Shown here: piece by piece, positions 1-14,000 of the stretch
How positions within the stretch are numbered: the first letter of the stretch is position 1
Layout: each line of letters begins with the position of its first letter
Program-made: the position numbers and the translations under genes
The notes under the pieces: generated by a model
The model's input: the letters and a program-made list of their open reading frames with translations, nothing else
Database searches by the model: none
What the model was told of the DNA's origin: nothing
Source: JAHDCJ01 sp039028895
GTDB taxonomy: Bacteria; Bacteroidota; Bacteroidia; Chitinophagales; Saprospiraceae
Direction: 5' to 3'
Assembly: GCA_039028895.1 (NCBI GenBank)
Contig: JBCCHF010000012.1
Span: forward strand, 1 to 64,000
Length of the DNA stretch: 64,000 bases

Positions 1-3000
1 CTGACTGCCGTTGGAAAGACCAGTCGCGGTAGCATCAGTCTGTCCGTTATCCCAAACATAGGTGTAAGGCATCGTGCCACCACTCGCTATGATCGTCGCT
101 GTACCATCATTGTTGAAACAGCTCGATGGTGTCGATGTAAATACTGAAGCTACTGAAGATGGCTCGGTAAGTATGATTGAATTATTTGTTGTACAGCCAT
201 TAGCATCAGTTACTGTAACAGCATTAACGCCGTCAGCTAACATTGTGGCGATGGCATCTGTTTCACCGGTAGCCCATAAGTAGGTATAAGGCATTACGCC
301 ACCAGACGCAACCACTTCAGCGGAACCATCTGTGCCAAATGCACAAGTGATATCCGAAACCAGGTTAACGTTGGCCATTAGCAGAGCTGGTTCGGTAATG
401 GTTACATTATCGACAGCAATACAGCCATCAAAATCCGTTACTGTAACTCCGAAGTTTCCACCTCCAAGACCTGTAGCCGTAGCATCAGTCTGGCCATTTT
501 CCCAGAGGTAAGTATATGGTACCTGACCTCCTGTTACTGTCGCGGTAGCCTGTCCATCACTAAAGCCGAAACAACTGACATCGTTATCAACATCTGTACT
601 ACTTATCGTTAATGAGGACGTATTACCTACAATTGCATTAGCTGTTGCAGTACATCCATTAGCGTCAGTAACAATCACACTATTACCACCAGAACAAAGG
701 TCAGTTGGATCTTCATTTGTATTACCATTTAACCAAGCAAAGGTATATGGTGCTGTTCCGCCTGAAACGGAAATATCTGCTGTACCATCACAACTCGTAC
801 AATTAGCATCAGTTGTAGAATTCACAACTACATTAATCGCAGTCGGTTCAGAAATGGTAACCATTCCTGTTGCTTCACAACTGTTGGCATCTGTAATAGT
901 AACGGTATGAACACCTTGAGACAAGTTTACTGCGACATCATTTGTTTCGCCATTATCCCAGGCATAAGTGTAAGGCATGGTGCCACCCGCTGCATTTGCG
1001 GAAGCAGAACCATCACTATCACCATTACAGCTAACATCAGCGATCAAAGTTGGTCCGGCCGTCAGTAGTGTAGGTTCAGAAATAATTACATTATCAGCAA
1101 TCACACAACCGTCTGCATCGGTAACTGTAACACCATGACCTCCCGGAGAAAGATTTGAAGCAGTCGCATCAGTTGCGCCAGTTGACCAGTTGTAGGTATA
1201 TGGCATTTGTCCTCCAGAAACAGTTACAGTAGCTTGTCCATCATTGAACCCGTTACAGGTTACATTATTATCAATATTTACGTTATCGATCACAAGGGAT
1301 GAAATACTACCAACATTGGCTGAAGCCGTTGCTGAACATCCATTAGCATCGGTTACGGTAACGAGGTTATTTCCTGCACATAAATCATCGGGATCTTCAC
1401 TTGTGTTGCCATTTGACCATGCGTATGTCAGCGGCATCACACCTCCCGTTACTGTAATACTCGCAGTACCGTCGCAACTTGTACAGTTTGCATCTGTAGT
1501 AGCATCGATAGCAATCGAAATAGCGGCAGGTTCTGCAATATCCGCAGAGGCTGTTTCAGTACAGCCGTTGTTGTCTGTTATTGTAACAATATGAGTTCCA
1601 GCACCAAGATTGACTGCAATAGCACCTGTTTCGCCATTATCCCATTGATAGGTATATGGTATCGTCCCACCCATAACTACTGCTTCGGCAGAACCATCTG
1701 TGAAGCCATTGCAACTTGCATCATTTAGGTTATTGGCTACAATATTCAAGGATGCCGGATCAATTATCACGACATTATCAGTAGCTATACAGCCGTCTGA
1801 ATCAACTACCGTTACACCAAGGTTGCCACCTGCAAGTCCAGTTGCAGTAGCATCTGTCTGACCATCTGACCATGTGTAGGTATAGGGTACCTGACCTCCT
1901 GACACAATAGCTGTTGCCTGGCCATCATTAGCGCCATTACAACTAATATGATTATCAATATTGGTATTGTCGATTTGTAACGTGGAGGTATTACTCACTG
2001 CAGCGACTGCAGTTACTTCACAACCATTGGCATCCGTTACTGTCACTGTATTATTACCCGAACAGAGATCGGCTGGATCTTCACTTGTGTTGCCATTTGA
2101 CCAATTGTAGGTGTATGGTGGGGACCCTCCTCCTACAGTTAAGCTGGCTGTTCCATCACAACTTGTACAATTGGCTGGAGTAGTTGCATCAACAGAAACT
2201 GTTATGGCTGAAGGTTCTGTAATAATAACCTGGGTGGTTTCAGTACAACCGTTAGCATCGGTTACTGTAACACCATTAGTTCCTGCAGGTAATTGAGTAG
2301 CGATAGCAGTAGTCTCGCCACTTTCCCAATTGTAGGTATAAGGCATTGTTCCTCCTAGTGCTGTAACGTCAGCACTTCCATCCGCTAATCCAGCACACGA
2401 TGCTGCAGAAAGAACAGATGGTATTAATGTCAGAGCGGATGGCTCTGTGATAGTAACGGACGAAATGGCTTCACAACCATCAGGATCAGTAATGGTGATA
2501 CCGAATGTACCAGCGCCTAGTCCGGTAGCTGAAGCATCAGTTGAGCCATTGTCCCAGGCATAGATATAAGGCATTTGGCCTCCGCTTACTGTAACGGATG
2601 CACTTCCATCACTTAATCCGTTACAACTAACGTTGGCATCAACGTTGGCATTATCAATCATCAACGTTGATACATTGCCTGTATTTTCATCAATAGTTGC
2701 TGTACAACCATTGGCATCTGTCACTGTAACTGTATTTAATCCGGCACAAAGATCGGCAGGGTCTTCATTGGTATTGCCATTTGACCAGGCGAAGGTGTAT
2801 GGCATAGTCCCACCAGACACATCCAGATCAGCGGTTCCATCACAACTTGTACAGTTTGCAGGTGTAGAAGCAATGATAGAGAGGTTGATCGCCATTGGTT
2901 CTGAAATCAAGACTGAAGCGGTTTCACTACAGTTATTAGCATCGGTAATCGTTACGATGTGTGTGCCTGCGTCAAGATTGGTTGCTGTAGCATCCGTTGA

Positions 3001-6000
3001 TCCACTATCCCAATCGTAGGTATATGGCATTGTTCCTCCCATTCCGGTAACGGTAGAAACCCCATCTGATAAACCATTACAGGTTACACCACTATCTGCT
3101 GTTGTTGAAGCCGTCAACAGGGCTGGTTCTGATACTGTTGTCGAAGCCGTGACTGAACAGCCGTTAGCATCTGTTACTGTTACACCGTGAGTGCCAGCAT
3201 TAAGATTAGTTGCTGTAGCATCAGTTGAGCCACTGTCCCAGTCGTAAGTATATGGCATTGTTCCCCCCATTCCGGTAACGGTAGAAACCCCATCTGATAA
3301 ACCATTACAGGTTACACCACTATCTGCTGTTGTTGAAGCCGTCAACAGGGCTGGTTCTGATACTGTTGTCGAAGCCGTGACTGAACAGCCGTTAGCATCG
3401 GTGACCGTTACATCATACGGACCAGCTGGTATACCTGAAATTACAGCATCGGTTTGACCGCCTGTCCAATTATAGGTATAAGGCATAGTGCCGCCAACAG
3501 CTGACACAGAGGCCTGACCGGTAGAAGCTCCATTACAATCGACAGCCACGTCTTCAACTGCGCTTGCCACAAGTTGGTCTGGCTCGGTTATGGTAATATT
3601 ATCAACTGCAATACAGCCGTCTCCATCTGTAACCGTTACGGTATAATTGCCTGCGAGGAGACCAGTTGCTGAATCAGTTGTTGAACCATTCGTCCAGTTA
3701 TAGGTATAAGGCACTTGTCCACCACTTACGGAAGTGGTTGCAGATCCGTCACTTAATCCATTACAACTGACATTATTGTTGATCGTAGTATTATCTATTA
3801 CGAGTGTTGAGGTATTGCCAACAGTTGCAGTAGTAGTTGCTTCACATCCGTTCATATCTGTTACTGTTACCGTATTGCCACCTGAACACAGGTCAGCAGG
3901 ATCTTCAGATGTATTTCCGTTTGACCATGTATAAGTGTACGGAGGTGTACCACCTGATGCAGAAATATCTGCTGTTCCATCACAACTCGTACAGTTAGCC
4001 GGCGTAGTAGCGTCAACAGTAACAGAAATAGCTGATGGCTCTCCAATTAAGATAAACGAAGTGCCTTCACAGCCATTTGCATCTGTGATTGTAACATCAT
4101 GATTTCCTGCATTGAGGTTTGTTGCGGTTGCATCTGTTGAACCACTATCCCAGGTATAAGTATATGGCATCGTTCCGCCTGCACCTGTAACTGTAGCTAC
4201 CCCGTCTGCTGCTCCATTACATGAAGCATCGCTATCGAGGCTGGCAACTGCTGTCAATAGTATTGGTTCTGATATAGTTACAGAAGCTGTCGTTGTACAA
4301 TTATTGGCATCGGTCACTGTCAGACCGTGAGTGCCTGCACCCAGGTTAGTGACCGAAGCTGTGGTTTCACCATTATCCCATGCATAAGTATAAGCAGCAG
4401 TACCGCCAACAACGGTAGTTGATGCTGCTCCATCAGATAATCCATTACAGGATACATCATTATCAACAGTGATTACTGCAACCAATGGTCCGGGTTCGGC
4501 AATAATGACTGAAGTCGTTTCAGCGCAGCCGTTAGTATCCGTAATCGTTACAATGTGGGTATTGCCATCAAGGCTGACTGCTGTTGCATCAGTTTCACCA
4601 TTATCCCATGCATAGGTATAAGGCATCGTTCCGCCTGTTGCAGAAGCGGTTGCAGAACCATCTCCTGCACCCGGACAACTTACATCATTATTCAAGGACG
4701 CATTTGCGGTAAGCACAGCAGGTTCACTAATGCTGACAGAAGCTGTACCTGTACAATTGCTGGCATCTGTAATCGTTACTGTGTGTGTACCACCAGAAAG
4801 ACTGATCGCTGTTGCATCGGTTTCACCATTATCCCAGGCGTAAGTGTATGGCATGGATCCACCTATTGCGGAGGCAGTTGCGGAGCCATCATTGGCACCG
4901 TTACAAATTACATCATTATTCACAGATGCATTTGCGGTAAGCATAGAAGGTTCACTTACATTTATTGACGCAGTAGCTGTACACATATTGGCATCAGAGA
5001 CCGTGACTATATGGCTTCCGCCAGAAAGCATAACTGCTGTAGCATTTGTTTCACCATTATCCCATAGATAGGTATAAGGTGCTGTTCCGCCGAGGCCTGA
5101 GGCTACACCTGAGCCATCATTGGCACCAGCACAACTCACATCATTAGCCAAAATGGCCAAAGCAGTCAATACTGCAGGTTCGCTGAGGATTGCTCCCGCG
5201 GTTGTTGAACAGGCATTGCCGTCGGTAATTGTAACCACATGAGGTCCACCACCAAGATTCGTTGCCAAGGAAGTGGTTTCACCATTATCCCACAGGTAGG
5301 TATAAGGTAGCGTTCCACCAGTAGCGGAAGCAGAAGCGGAACCATCAGTTCCAGCGGCGCAACTTACGTCACTGATAACGATGGCAGAACCATTAATTGC
5401 CATAGGTTCTCCAATAAGTACAGAACCGGTTGCAGTACAGCCGTTGGCATCTGTAACCGTAACCACATGTGTGCCTGCATCGAGTGCAAATGCTGTTAAA
5501 TTTGTTTCACCGTTATCCCACAAGTAGGTATACGGTGTTGTTCCGCCTAATCCACTTGAAATCGCGTTTCCATCTGAAAAGCCATTACAAGAAACATCGC
5601 TGACAAGAGAAGTAAGTGCTGTTAATCCGGTTGGTTCACCAATAAGGACTGTAGCAGTTGCAGAACATGCATTCATATCTGAGACAGTAACTGTGTGATT
5701 ACCAACTGATAATCCTGTTGCAGTAGCGGTTGTTTCACCACTATCCCAAAGATAAGTATAAGGCATTGTGCCACCGGTACCACTTGCTGTTGCGCTTCCG
5801 TCGCTAAACCCGTTACAACTTGCATCTGAGACAAGAACTGCAGAAGCCAAAATTGGTGCTGGTTCTCCGATAGTAACTGAGGAGGTAACCGTACAATTTC
5901 CTGCATCAGTAATTGTAACTGTGTGTGGACCCGGAGTAAGATTATTTACAGTAGCATTTGTTTCACCATTATCCCATTGATAGGTGAATGGCATTGTGCC

Positions 6001-7371
6001 ACCAAGGCCACTTGCGATTGCGGAACCATCAGAATCTCCATTACAACTCACATCAGAAAGCAAGGTTGTGACACCCGTTAATACAGATGGCTCAGTTACT
6101 GTAATTGAGGCTGTGGCCGTACACATATTTGCATCCGTTACGGTTACGACATGGGCACCGCCATTGAGACCATTTGCCACGACTGTGGTTTCACCATTAT
6201 CCCACATATAGGAATACGGCAATGTACCTCCAAGCCCGGAAGCAACTGCGCTTCCATCGGAATCGCCATTACAGCTAACTCCATTTAAGAGGGTGGCCAC
6301 AGCTGTGAGCGTTGACGGTTCGCCTATTAATACTGAAGCAGTTGCTGTACACATGCCAGCATCTGTAATGGTAACTGTGTGGAGGCCGCCTGATAAATTG
6401 ACGGCTGTCATATCGGTTTCGCCATTATCCCATGCATAGGTGTATGGCAATGTTCCGCCAACAGCGCTTGCAATAGCTGAACCGTCGCTATCTCCGTTAC
6501 AACTTACATCGCTTACCAGATTCGCTACTCCAATTAAAAGAGACGGTTCCAGAATTGTTATACTTGCTGTGGCCGTACACATGTTAGCATCTGTAACAGT
6601 TACCGTGTGTGGACCGGCAGTCAAGTTATTTGCTGTTGCTGTAGTAATGCCATTTGACCATAAGAAGGTATATGCAGGAGAACCACCACCTGCAGTCGCT
6701 GTAGCAGAACCATCATTTCCGCCGTTACAACTCACATCATTATTCAAGGAAATGGTGGTGGTCAGTTGTGTTGGTTCACTAATTGAAACTGAGGCAGTTT
6801 CAGTACACATATTAGCATCTGTTATTGTCACTACATGGATACCGCCATTAAGTGCAATTGCGGTAGCTGTCGTTTCGCCGTTGTCCCAGGCATAGGTGTA
6901 TGTCGGGGTACCACCACCTGCAGTCGCTGTGGCAGAACCATCATTGGCTCCATTACAGCTTACATCTGTATTGAGTGTTGCAGAAGCGGTCAGAAGCGGA
7001 GGTTCACTGATTGTAACCTGAGCAGTAGCAGAACACATATTGGCATCCGTTACGGTAATAGTATGCGTTCCTCCGGAAAGTGCAATTGCAGTGGCTGTCG
7101 TTTCGCCGTTGTCCCAGGCATAGGTGTATGCCGGGGTACCACCACCTGCAGTCGCTGTAGCAGAACCATCATTGGCTCCATTACAACTTATATCATTGTT
7201 TACAGAAGCTCCCAAAGTAAGCAAGGAAGGTTCTGTAATAGTTATAGAACCTGTTGCGGTACACATTCCAAGATCCGTTACAGTAACCGTATGCGTTCCT
7301 CCGGAAAGATTAGTGGCAGTGGCCGTTGTTTCGCCATTATCCCATAAGTAGGTGTATGCCGGAGATCCACC
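1..7371 (-). CDS. Continuation of the giant SprB-repeat adhesin beyond the in-frame TAG (partial, runs off the window)
   Basis: This is the same reading frame as the upstream 2243-residue part. It resumes directly after the TAG with GGSPAYTYLWDNGETTAT, exactly the residues expected within a SprB unit. I checked the frame at the window edge, where it reads PYTYVWDNGQTDATATGL. I saw no second stop in this frame between 7371 and 1. It holds about 32 further SprB units and no other recognisable domain, so the C-terminal end (probably with a T9SS sorting domain) lies beyond position 1. No convincing independent start or signal peptide exists after the TAG, so as a separate gene it would not be exported. 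It is either part of one intact gene with a sequencing or assembly error, or the decaying 3' part of a broken one. Confidence 0.8.
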
Positions 7372-10300
7372 CTAAGCAGTTGCTGTTGCTGAACCGTCGC
7401 CAGCACCATTACAACTTACATCGTTATTTAGTGCCATAGCGACATCAAGTACAGTAGGTTCTGCAATAGTAACAGAGGCCGTGGCTGTACACATATTGGC
7501 ATCGGTTACGGTAACAGTATGTGTGCCGGCATCAAGATTGGTTGCCGAAGCAGTTGTTTCGCCATTATCCCATGTGTATGTATATGCTGGGGTGCCATCC
7601 AAGGCGGTAACAGTGGCTGCACCATCCGAAAATCCATTACAGCTTACATCTGTATTAAGAACAGCTGAAGCCGTCAAAGTAACGGGTTCAAGAATTGATA
7701 CCGATGCAACTGAATTACACATATTGGCATCGGTTATCGTTACATTATGTAATCCAGAGTCAAGATTTGTTGCTGTTGCGGTTGTTTCACCATTATCCCA
7801 CAAATAAGTATAGGCTGGTGTACCGCCTGTGGCACTGGCAGTTGCCGAGCCATCATTAGCACCATTACAACTTACATCATTATTTAAGGTTGCAGATGCC
7901 ATCAAGGCAGTTGGTTCCACAATCGTTACCTGGGCGGTAGCCGTACACATGGCAAGGTCAGTAACTGTAACAGTGTGTGTTCCACCTGAAAGATTTGTTA
8001 CTGTAGCAGTTGTTTCGCCATTATCCCAAGCATAAGTATATGCTGGAGTACCACCTGATGCAGAAGCTGTTGCAGAACCATCATTGACGCTATTACAGCT
8101 GATATCATTATTAACTGATGCACTCAAAGTTAGCGCTGAAGGTTCTGCTATAGTTATTGAAGCAGTAGCGGTGCACATTCCCAAATCAGTAACTGTTACG
8201 GTATGCGTTCCACCTGAAAGGTTGATAGCGGTAGCTGTTGTTTCGCCGTTATCCCACAAATAAGTGTAGGCTGGTGTACCCCCGTTTGCGGTTATGGTTG
8301 CTGAACCATCATCAAATCCATTACAGCTTACATCGTTATTTAAACTTACAGAAGCTGAAAGCGCCATGGGTTCTAGAATATCTATAGAAGCAGTTGTAGA
8401 ACACATGTTGGCATCCGTTATCGTGACAATATGTGTCCCTCCTGAAAGGTTGGTAGCGGTAGCTGTTGTTTCGCCACTATCCCACAAATAGGTGTATGCC
8501 GGCGTACCGCCATTGGCAGTTACAGTTGCTGAACCATCGCTGAAACCATTACAACTAACATCATTATTTAGTGCTGTCGAGCCAGTTAAACCATTCGGCT
8601 CTGATACGCTTACAGATGTGGTGGCCGTACACATGTTGGCATCAGTGAGCGTTATCGTATGTGTTCCACCATTGAGATTAGTTACCACAACATCAGTAGA
8701 GCCATTGTCCCATAGGAAAGTATACGGAGGTGTTCCTCCATTTCCTACTGCTACAGCAGCTCCGTCACCTGCACCATTACAGCTAACATCACTTTGCAAA
8801 TTGGCGAGTACATCTAAAACAGGAGGTTCTGTAATTACTACACTGCCTGTTTCCAAACATCCATCGCTATCTGTTATTGTTACCGTGAAAGCCCCTTGGC
8901 CCAATCCATTGGCAGTAGCATCAGTAGCACCTGACGACCAATTGTAAGTGTATGGGGCCTGTCCACCAGATACCTGAGCAGTTGCCTGTCCATCAGTATC
9001 CCCATTACATGAAACGTTATTATCAGCAGTGACATTATCAATGGAAAGTGTTGAAACATTCCCGATACTAGTCGATGCGGTAGCGGTACATCCATTTGTA
9101 TCTGTGACAGTTACGGTATTTACTCCAGAACAAAGATCTGTAGGATCTTCATTGGTATTAGCGTTTGACCATAAGAAAGTGTAAGGTGGATTACCACCCG
9201 ACGGGGTAATTGAGGCTGTTCCATCACAACTAGTACAGTTAGCGGGTGTATTGGCGTCAACAGAAACTGCAACGGCTAAAGGTTCTCCTATAACCACTGA
9301 AGCTGTTCCTGAACAACCAGTAGCATCACTGACAGTAACGATATGCGTTCCGGCATTCAGGTTAGTCGCTGTGGCATCGGTTGAGCCAGAATCCCAGAGG
9401 AAAGTATAAGCTGGTGTACCTCCCATTCCGGAAGCAGTCGCTGTACCATCAGAGCCTCCATTACAAGACGCATCTGAGCCAAAAGTTGCATTAGCTGTTA
9501 TATTTCCGCCGCCGCCAATTAGAACAGAACCTGTTTCTGTACATCCATTCAAATCAGTAACCGTTACTATGTGAGTTCCTGTAGTCAGATTGATTGCCGT
9601 AGCATCAGTTTCGCCATTATCCCATAGGTAAGTATATGCAGGTGTTCCTCCGCCGCTTGCTACTGAGGCGCTTCCATCGTTTGTTCCACCACAAGACACA
9701 TCGCTTACTAACGAAGCATTTGCGGTAAGCAAAGGTGGGTCATCAACTGTAGCACTTGAGGTAGTTGTACATCCGTTATCATCAGTTAAGGTTACAGTAT
9801 ATATTCCTGCGATTAAGCCTGTTGCTGACTGGTCTGTCTGACCATTGCTCCATAAATAGGTATAGGGCGTAGTACCCCCTCCAGGCGTAACAGTAGCTTC
9901 AGCAGAGCTGTCGCCATTACATGGGTTATCCTGACCATTAAAACTTGTAGTGACAGCTGCAGAGGCTGTTAAAGCTGGTGGTTCAGGAATAGTTACACTG
10001 GCTGTAGCTGTACACATATTATTATCTGTAACGGTAAGTATATGCACTCCACCAGTTAGGTTATTTGCGAAAGTCCCTGTTTCGCCATTATCCCAGTTGT
10101 AAGTGTATGGAGAGGTGCCCCCTACAGCCGCTCCGGTAGCGGCTCCATCATCATCACCATTACAATCTACACCACTTAACAACAAGGTTATAGCTCCAAG
10201 AGGAATTGCAGGTTCAGAAACTGAAACATTGGCAGTGTCGAAACATCCATTGGTATCTGTAACGGTTACCACATGGGTTCCTGCATTCAGGTTGGTTGCA

Positions 10301-11090
10301 GTAGCATCGGTTGATCCTGAATCCCATAAATAAGTAAAAGGTGCAGTACCACCAGTTTGAGAAGCGGTAGCTGTACCATCACTTCCCCCGTTACAGAGTA
10401 CATCACTGTCTAATGAAGCTGTAGCCATCAATGCAGGTGAGGCTGCAATAGTAGTAGAAGTTGTAGTCACACAACCATTGGCATCTGAGACAGAAATTGT
10501 GTAAGGTCCTGCGCTAAGATTAGGAAAGGAGTTAGACATTTGAAAAGGTCCACCTATGCTATACATCAAAGTAGGTGCACCACCAGATGCGGTAATCGTA
10601 ATACTTCCAAGCGTTCCGCAATCTTCATCGATTACCGCCACATTATCTATGGTTGCCCCGAGGGTTTCCATTACTGTTACCGTTTCAACGACCGTACAGC
10701 CACCTATACCACCTGCATCATTGATAGTAACCGTATGCGTGCCTGCGGCGAGCCCGGTTGCTGTGAAAGTTGTTTGTCCATTATCCCATGTATATGTTAA
10801 CGGTAAAGTACCGCCGAGAACGATGACCTCTGCTGTTCCATTGCCCATATCGCAAAGTTCATTTGTCGTATTGACTTGATCGACAACAAGCACGCCAAGG
10901 TCAGCAATCATTTCCGAGGTCGTTCCCACACAACCATTAGCATCGGTTACCGTTAGCGTATAAGAGGTGTTAATACATAGGCCAGTGATTAAGAAATCTG
11001 TGGAACCAGTAGACCAAAGGTAAGTAAAAGGAGAGGTTCCTCCTGTTGGAGAAGCCTGGATTGATCCATCACAATTACCTGTACAACTTG
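1..11090 (-). repeat. About 48 tandem SprB-type repeat units, period about 228 nt (76 aa)
   Basis: The Trp codon of the conserved WDNG/WSNG motif recurs about every 228 nt from near 11010 down to 50. Each unit carries two Cys, one in SCNG and one in the GC/MC before the EP turn. Three unit classes are visible: a homogeneous class (GTPAYTYLWDNGETTATAT), a class with ANCTSCDGTA, and a class with a DNVSCNG start and a VSGGQ-PYTY body. Between about 4.3 and 8.7 kb nearly all units are the first class. Between about 0.4 and 4.1 kb the three classes alternate in a higher-order period of about 685 nt. Two adjacent units (3021-3171 and 3249-3399) are almost identical. Confidence 0.9.
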
Positions 11091-14000
11091 CATCCGTGAC
11101 CGTGGTTGCAATCGTTGGAGATGGATTAACATTAACCAATATATCCAGGGTTTGAGGACCACAGCCATTTGTAGCAGTAACCGTATAGGTGGTGGTCACT
11201 GAAGGAGAAACTGTTATGTCGTCCAATCCATCAAAAGCGGGCAGAGCTCCTCCAGGGCTTGCGCTCCATGTTATGGTTGTTGCATCGGTAATTGTAGTTT
11301 CAATAATTGAGGATTCTCCAGCACAAATTCCACTAACTGTGTTATCTAAGGCAACAGTGGCCAAAGGATTTACTGTAAATGAGATCATATCCCTGGTCAA
11401 AGACAAACATCCGTTATCATCTTCTTCCGCGTAGTAGGTATAAGTTCCCGGAGGTAGCATTCCAAGGTCAAGGGTTGTTGAGTTTGACTGAATAGGCAGT
11501 CCACCAGTAGAAACATCATACCAATTGATATTTCCTCCATTTGCTGCTGTTGCAGTAAGGGTAACACTTGTGCCTTCGCAAACATCTGCCTGAGCAGATA
11601 TTGTAGGTGCTCCAAGACAACACAACTCTGCGTCAAAGGTGGCTGGTTGATCTACAGTACATGCCGAATTTATCCAGGCTCCTGTTTCACCATCTGCATA
11701 GGTTTTTACAGAAACTGAGAGTGCCTGGTTTGGGGAACACATCGTTTCGTCAAGCGTTGTCAGTTCGAAACAAGCAGTCCATGACATGCCAAAACCATTA
11801 GTGGCATCAACAAAGCACCCGTCTAGATATACACATTGGTTAGACCCGTTTCCAAGTGGATCATATGTACCATTGCCATCAGCACAAACTGTGGCACTCA
11901 TGGCTGGGTCATTAATATTATCTAAGCCTGTATCTCCGACAAAAAAGCCTAGTCCGCCTGTTGCATCTGTACATCCACAAGTTGGAATCCATTGACCTCC
12001 TGCTGCCAGGCATGTAGTTTCATCGGTTCCAGAATAACATTGACTTGTACAACCATCTCCCCAACTCAAATCAGGGTCAGTAGGTAATCCGCCTGGAGAA
12101 TTTACTGACAAAAACCACCAACCAGCATCGGTAATTACACTAGGCGGGTTATTGTAAGCGACTGTACTTCCGGCAAACCATTGCCACGAAGAACCAATTT
12201 CATCGTTACCGGCAACGTCTGGGGTCATAGTAGGTGTTATAGATGCCGGATCCCAGCCTCCACTGAAACTTGGAACAATTCCGTGAATAAAATTAAAGTT
12301 AGTATGTATATACTCTGTAATATCGAAGCAAAATTCCACTGTAGTATTTGGAGGGTATTGATTGTTTGGAAAACTTGAAGCAGGTGGATTTGCCGTTAGA
12401 TTACTGTTGATCAAACAGGCGTCAGACCCACAGGTAAATGTTGTCGTGAACGGGCCGTAAGTACAAAGATTATCATCAATGGTAAAGCTTACTCCATCAA
12501 GATCATTAAGGCCAGAAACCGTAAATGTCCCTCCTTCTGCAACTGTAGTCGGAGACAGCGTTCCAGCACCGGTATTGGTAATTGTAAAATCACCATTCCC
12601 GCCTGATGGAGCGCCTCCGGAAACTGTAAATTCTATTGATCCAGTTCCTGTAAAGGGGTCACAATTATCTACGAAGGTTACTGAAATATCTTCAAGGTAA
12701 GTGACCTCAATTGGCGTACCTGTTGCGTAGCAATTATCGTTATTTTGGTCAAAAAAGATTAATCCATTGGGGTTTCCATTATTGTCGCTATCATCGACAG
12801 TGACCGGAACGTACCATATGGTACCATCGGTGCCTGTGACACCTGCTAATTGTAAGATTAATGGGATGCCACCATCTGAGTTCGTTCCACCCAAGTCGGC
12901 AGGATTGATGTCCTCCTGGGGGATTACAATACCGGAGAAACAAACATCTACTAATGGGTCAGGAGTTGCCGGAGGTGTACAATCATAAACGGCGTACATC
13001 AATTCCGATTCTTCTCCTGTTTCAGGTGGAGGAAGTGTATAATTATCATCGGAAGTTAATGTCATCGATTCATTGATACATAGTGTAATGGCGTTAGTTC
13101 CAGTGCTTGTTGTAATAGTTCCTGCATCTGCATTACAAACAAAAAGGCAATTTCCAGAAGTATATGTCATGCTCCATGAAATCAGGGTGCCTTGATTTCC
13201 TGCCGTATTGTCAACAACCGTAAGCGTCCAATTGCCATCAGCAGTACATCCGTTAAAACCGGAAAATGCACTAGCTGGTATAAAATCACCAGTTGATCCA
13301 CCGGTATACCCGGCGATAGGATTAACCGCAGATGAAGTAAAACACATTTCCGTTGCTCCTGCCACATCTCCGAAATCTGCAGAGCCAGTTCCAACTCCAT
13401 TTGCTAAACTTATCGTTTGACCGCTGGGACAAGTCAAGGCCAAAGACAACTCTGAAATATCATCATGATCAATCAAAACACATACTGTCACTACATCTGT
13501 ACCTGCACCGATGGTGCCTACAGACCCTGAGTTGATAATAGGAGCCTGAATGCCTGTTCCACTGTTATCAGGGATGCTGGCATTGAATGCACCTCCACAA
13601 GGAATAGCTTGTAGCGGAAAAATTCCACTATAGCTGTCAGGGCTTGTGCCTGCTCCGCCAGGACAATTATTATCCTCCATACCACCACCGTTCCATGAAG
13701 TCGGATAAGCATCTACTGTTATCACCAAATTAAAGCACCTTGTAGTATGAACAGCGGGGTCCAGGAATACAAAGGAAGATGCGGGGTCACCATATTGCAG
13801 CGTATTACCACCAGAGATCATACCGGTTAAAAAGGCCAGATTCTGGTCATTGGTAATGTTAGCAGGAGTAAACCCTGTGATATTGGCTCCGGTAATCGTA
13901 TAAAATATGCCATGTGTTACTCCTAAAGCACCACCAGCATCAGACCCTGCTATACAAACAGTCATATCAATGTCCCAAGTGCCATTGCCATTATCTGTTA

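Noticed and set aside
4555..7347. Cys-rich plus-strand reading frames (for example 4555-4968 and 6835-7347)
   Set aside because: They are antisense to the SprB repeats; their repeated SCRCG-like composition simply mirrors the repeat codons.
74..10333. Many plus-strand frames with recurring ASVTVT and PLQLTS motifs
   Set aside because: All lie in one antisense frame of the SprB array and have no start or domain logic of their own.
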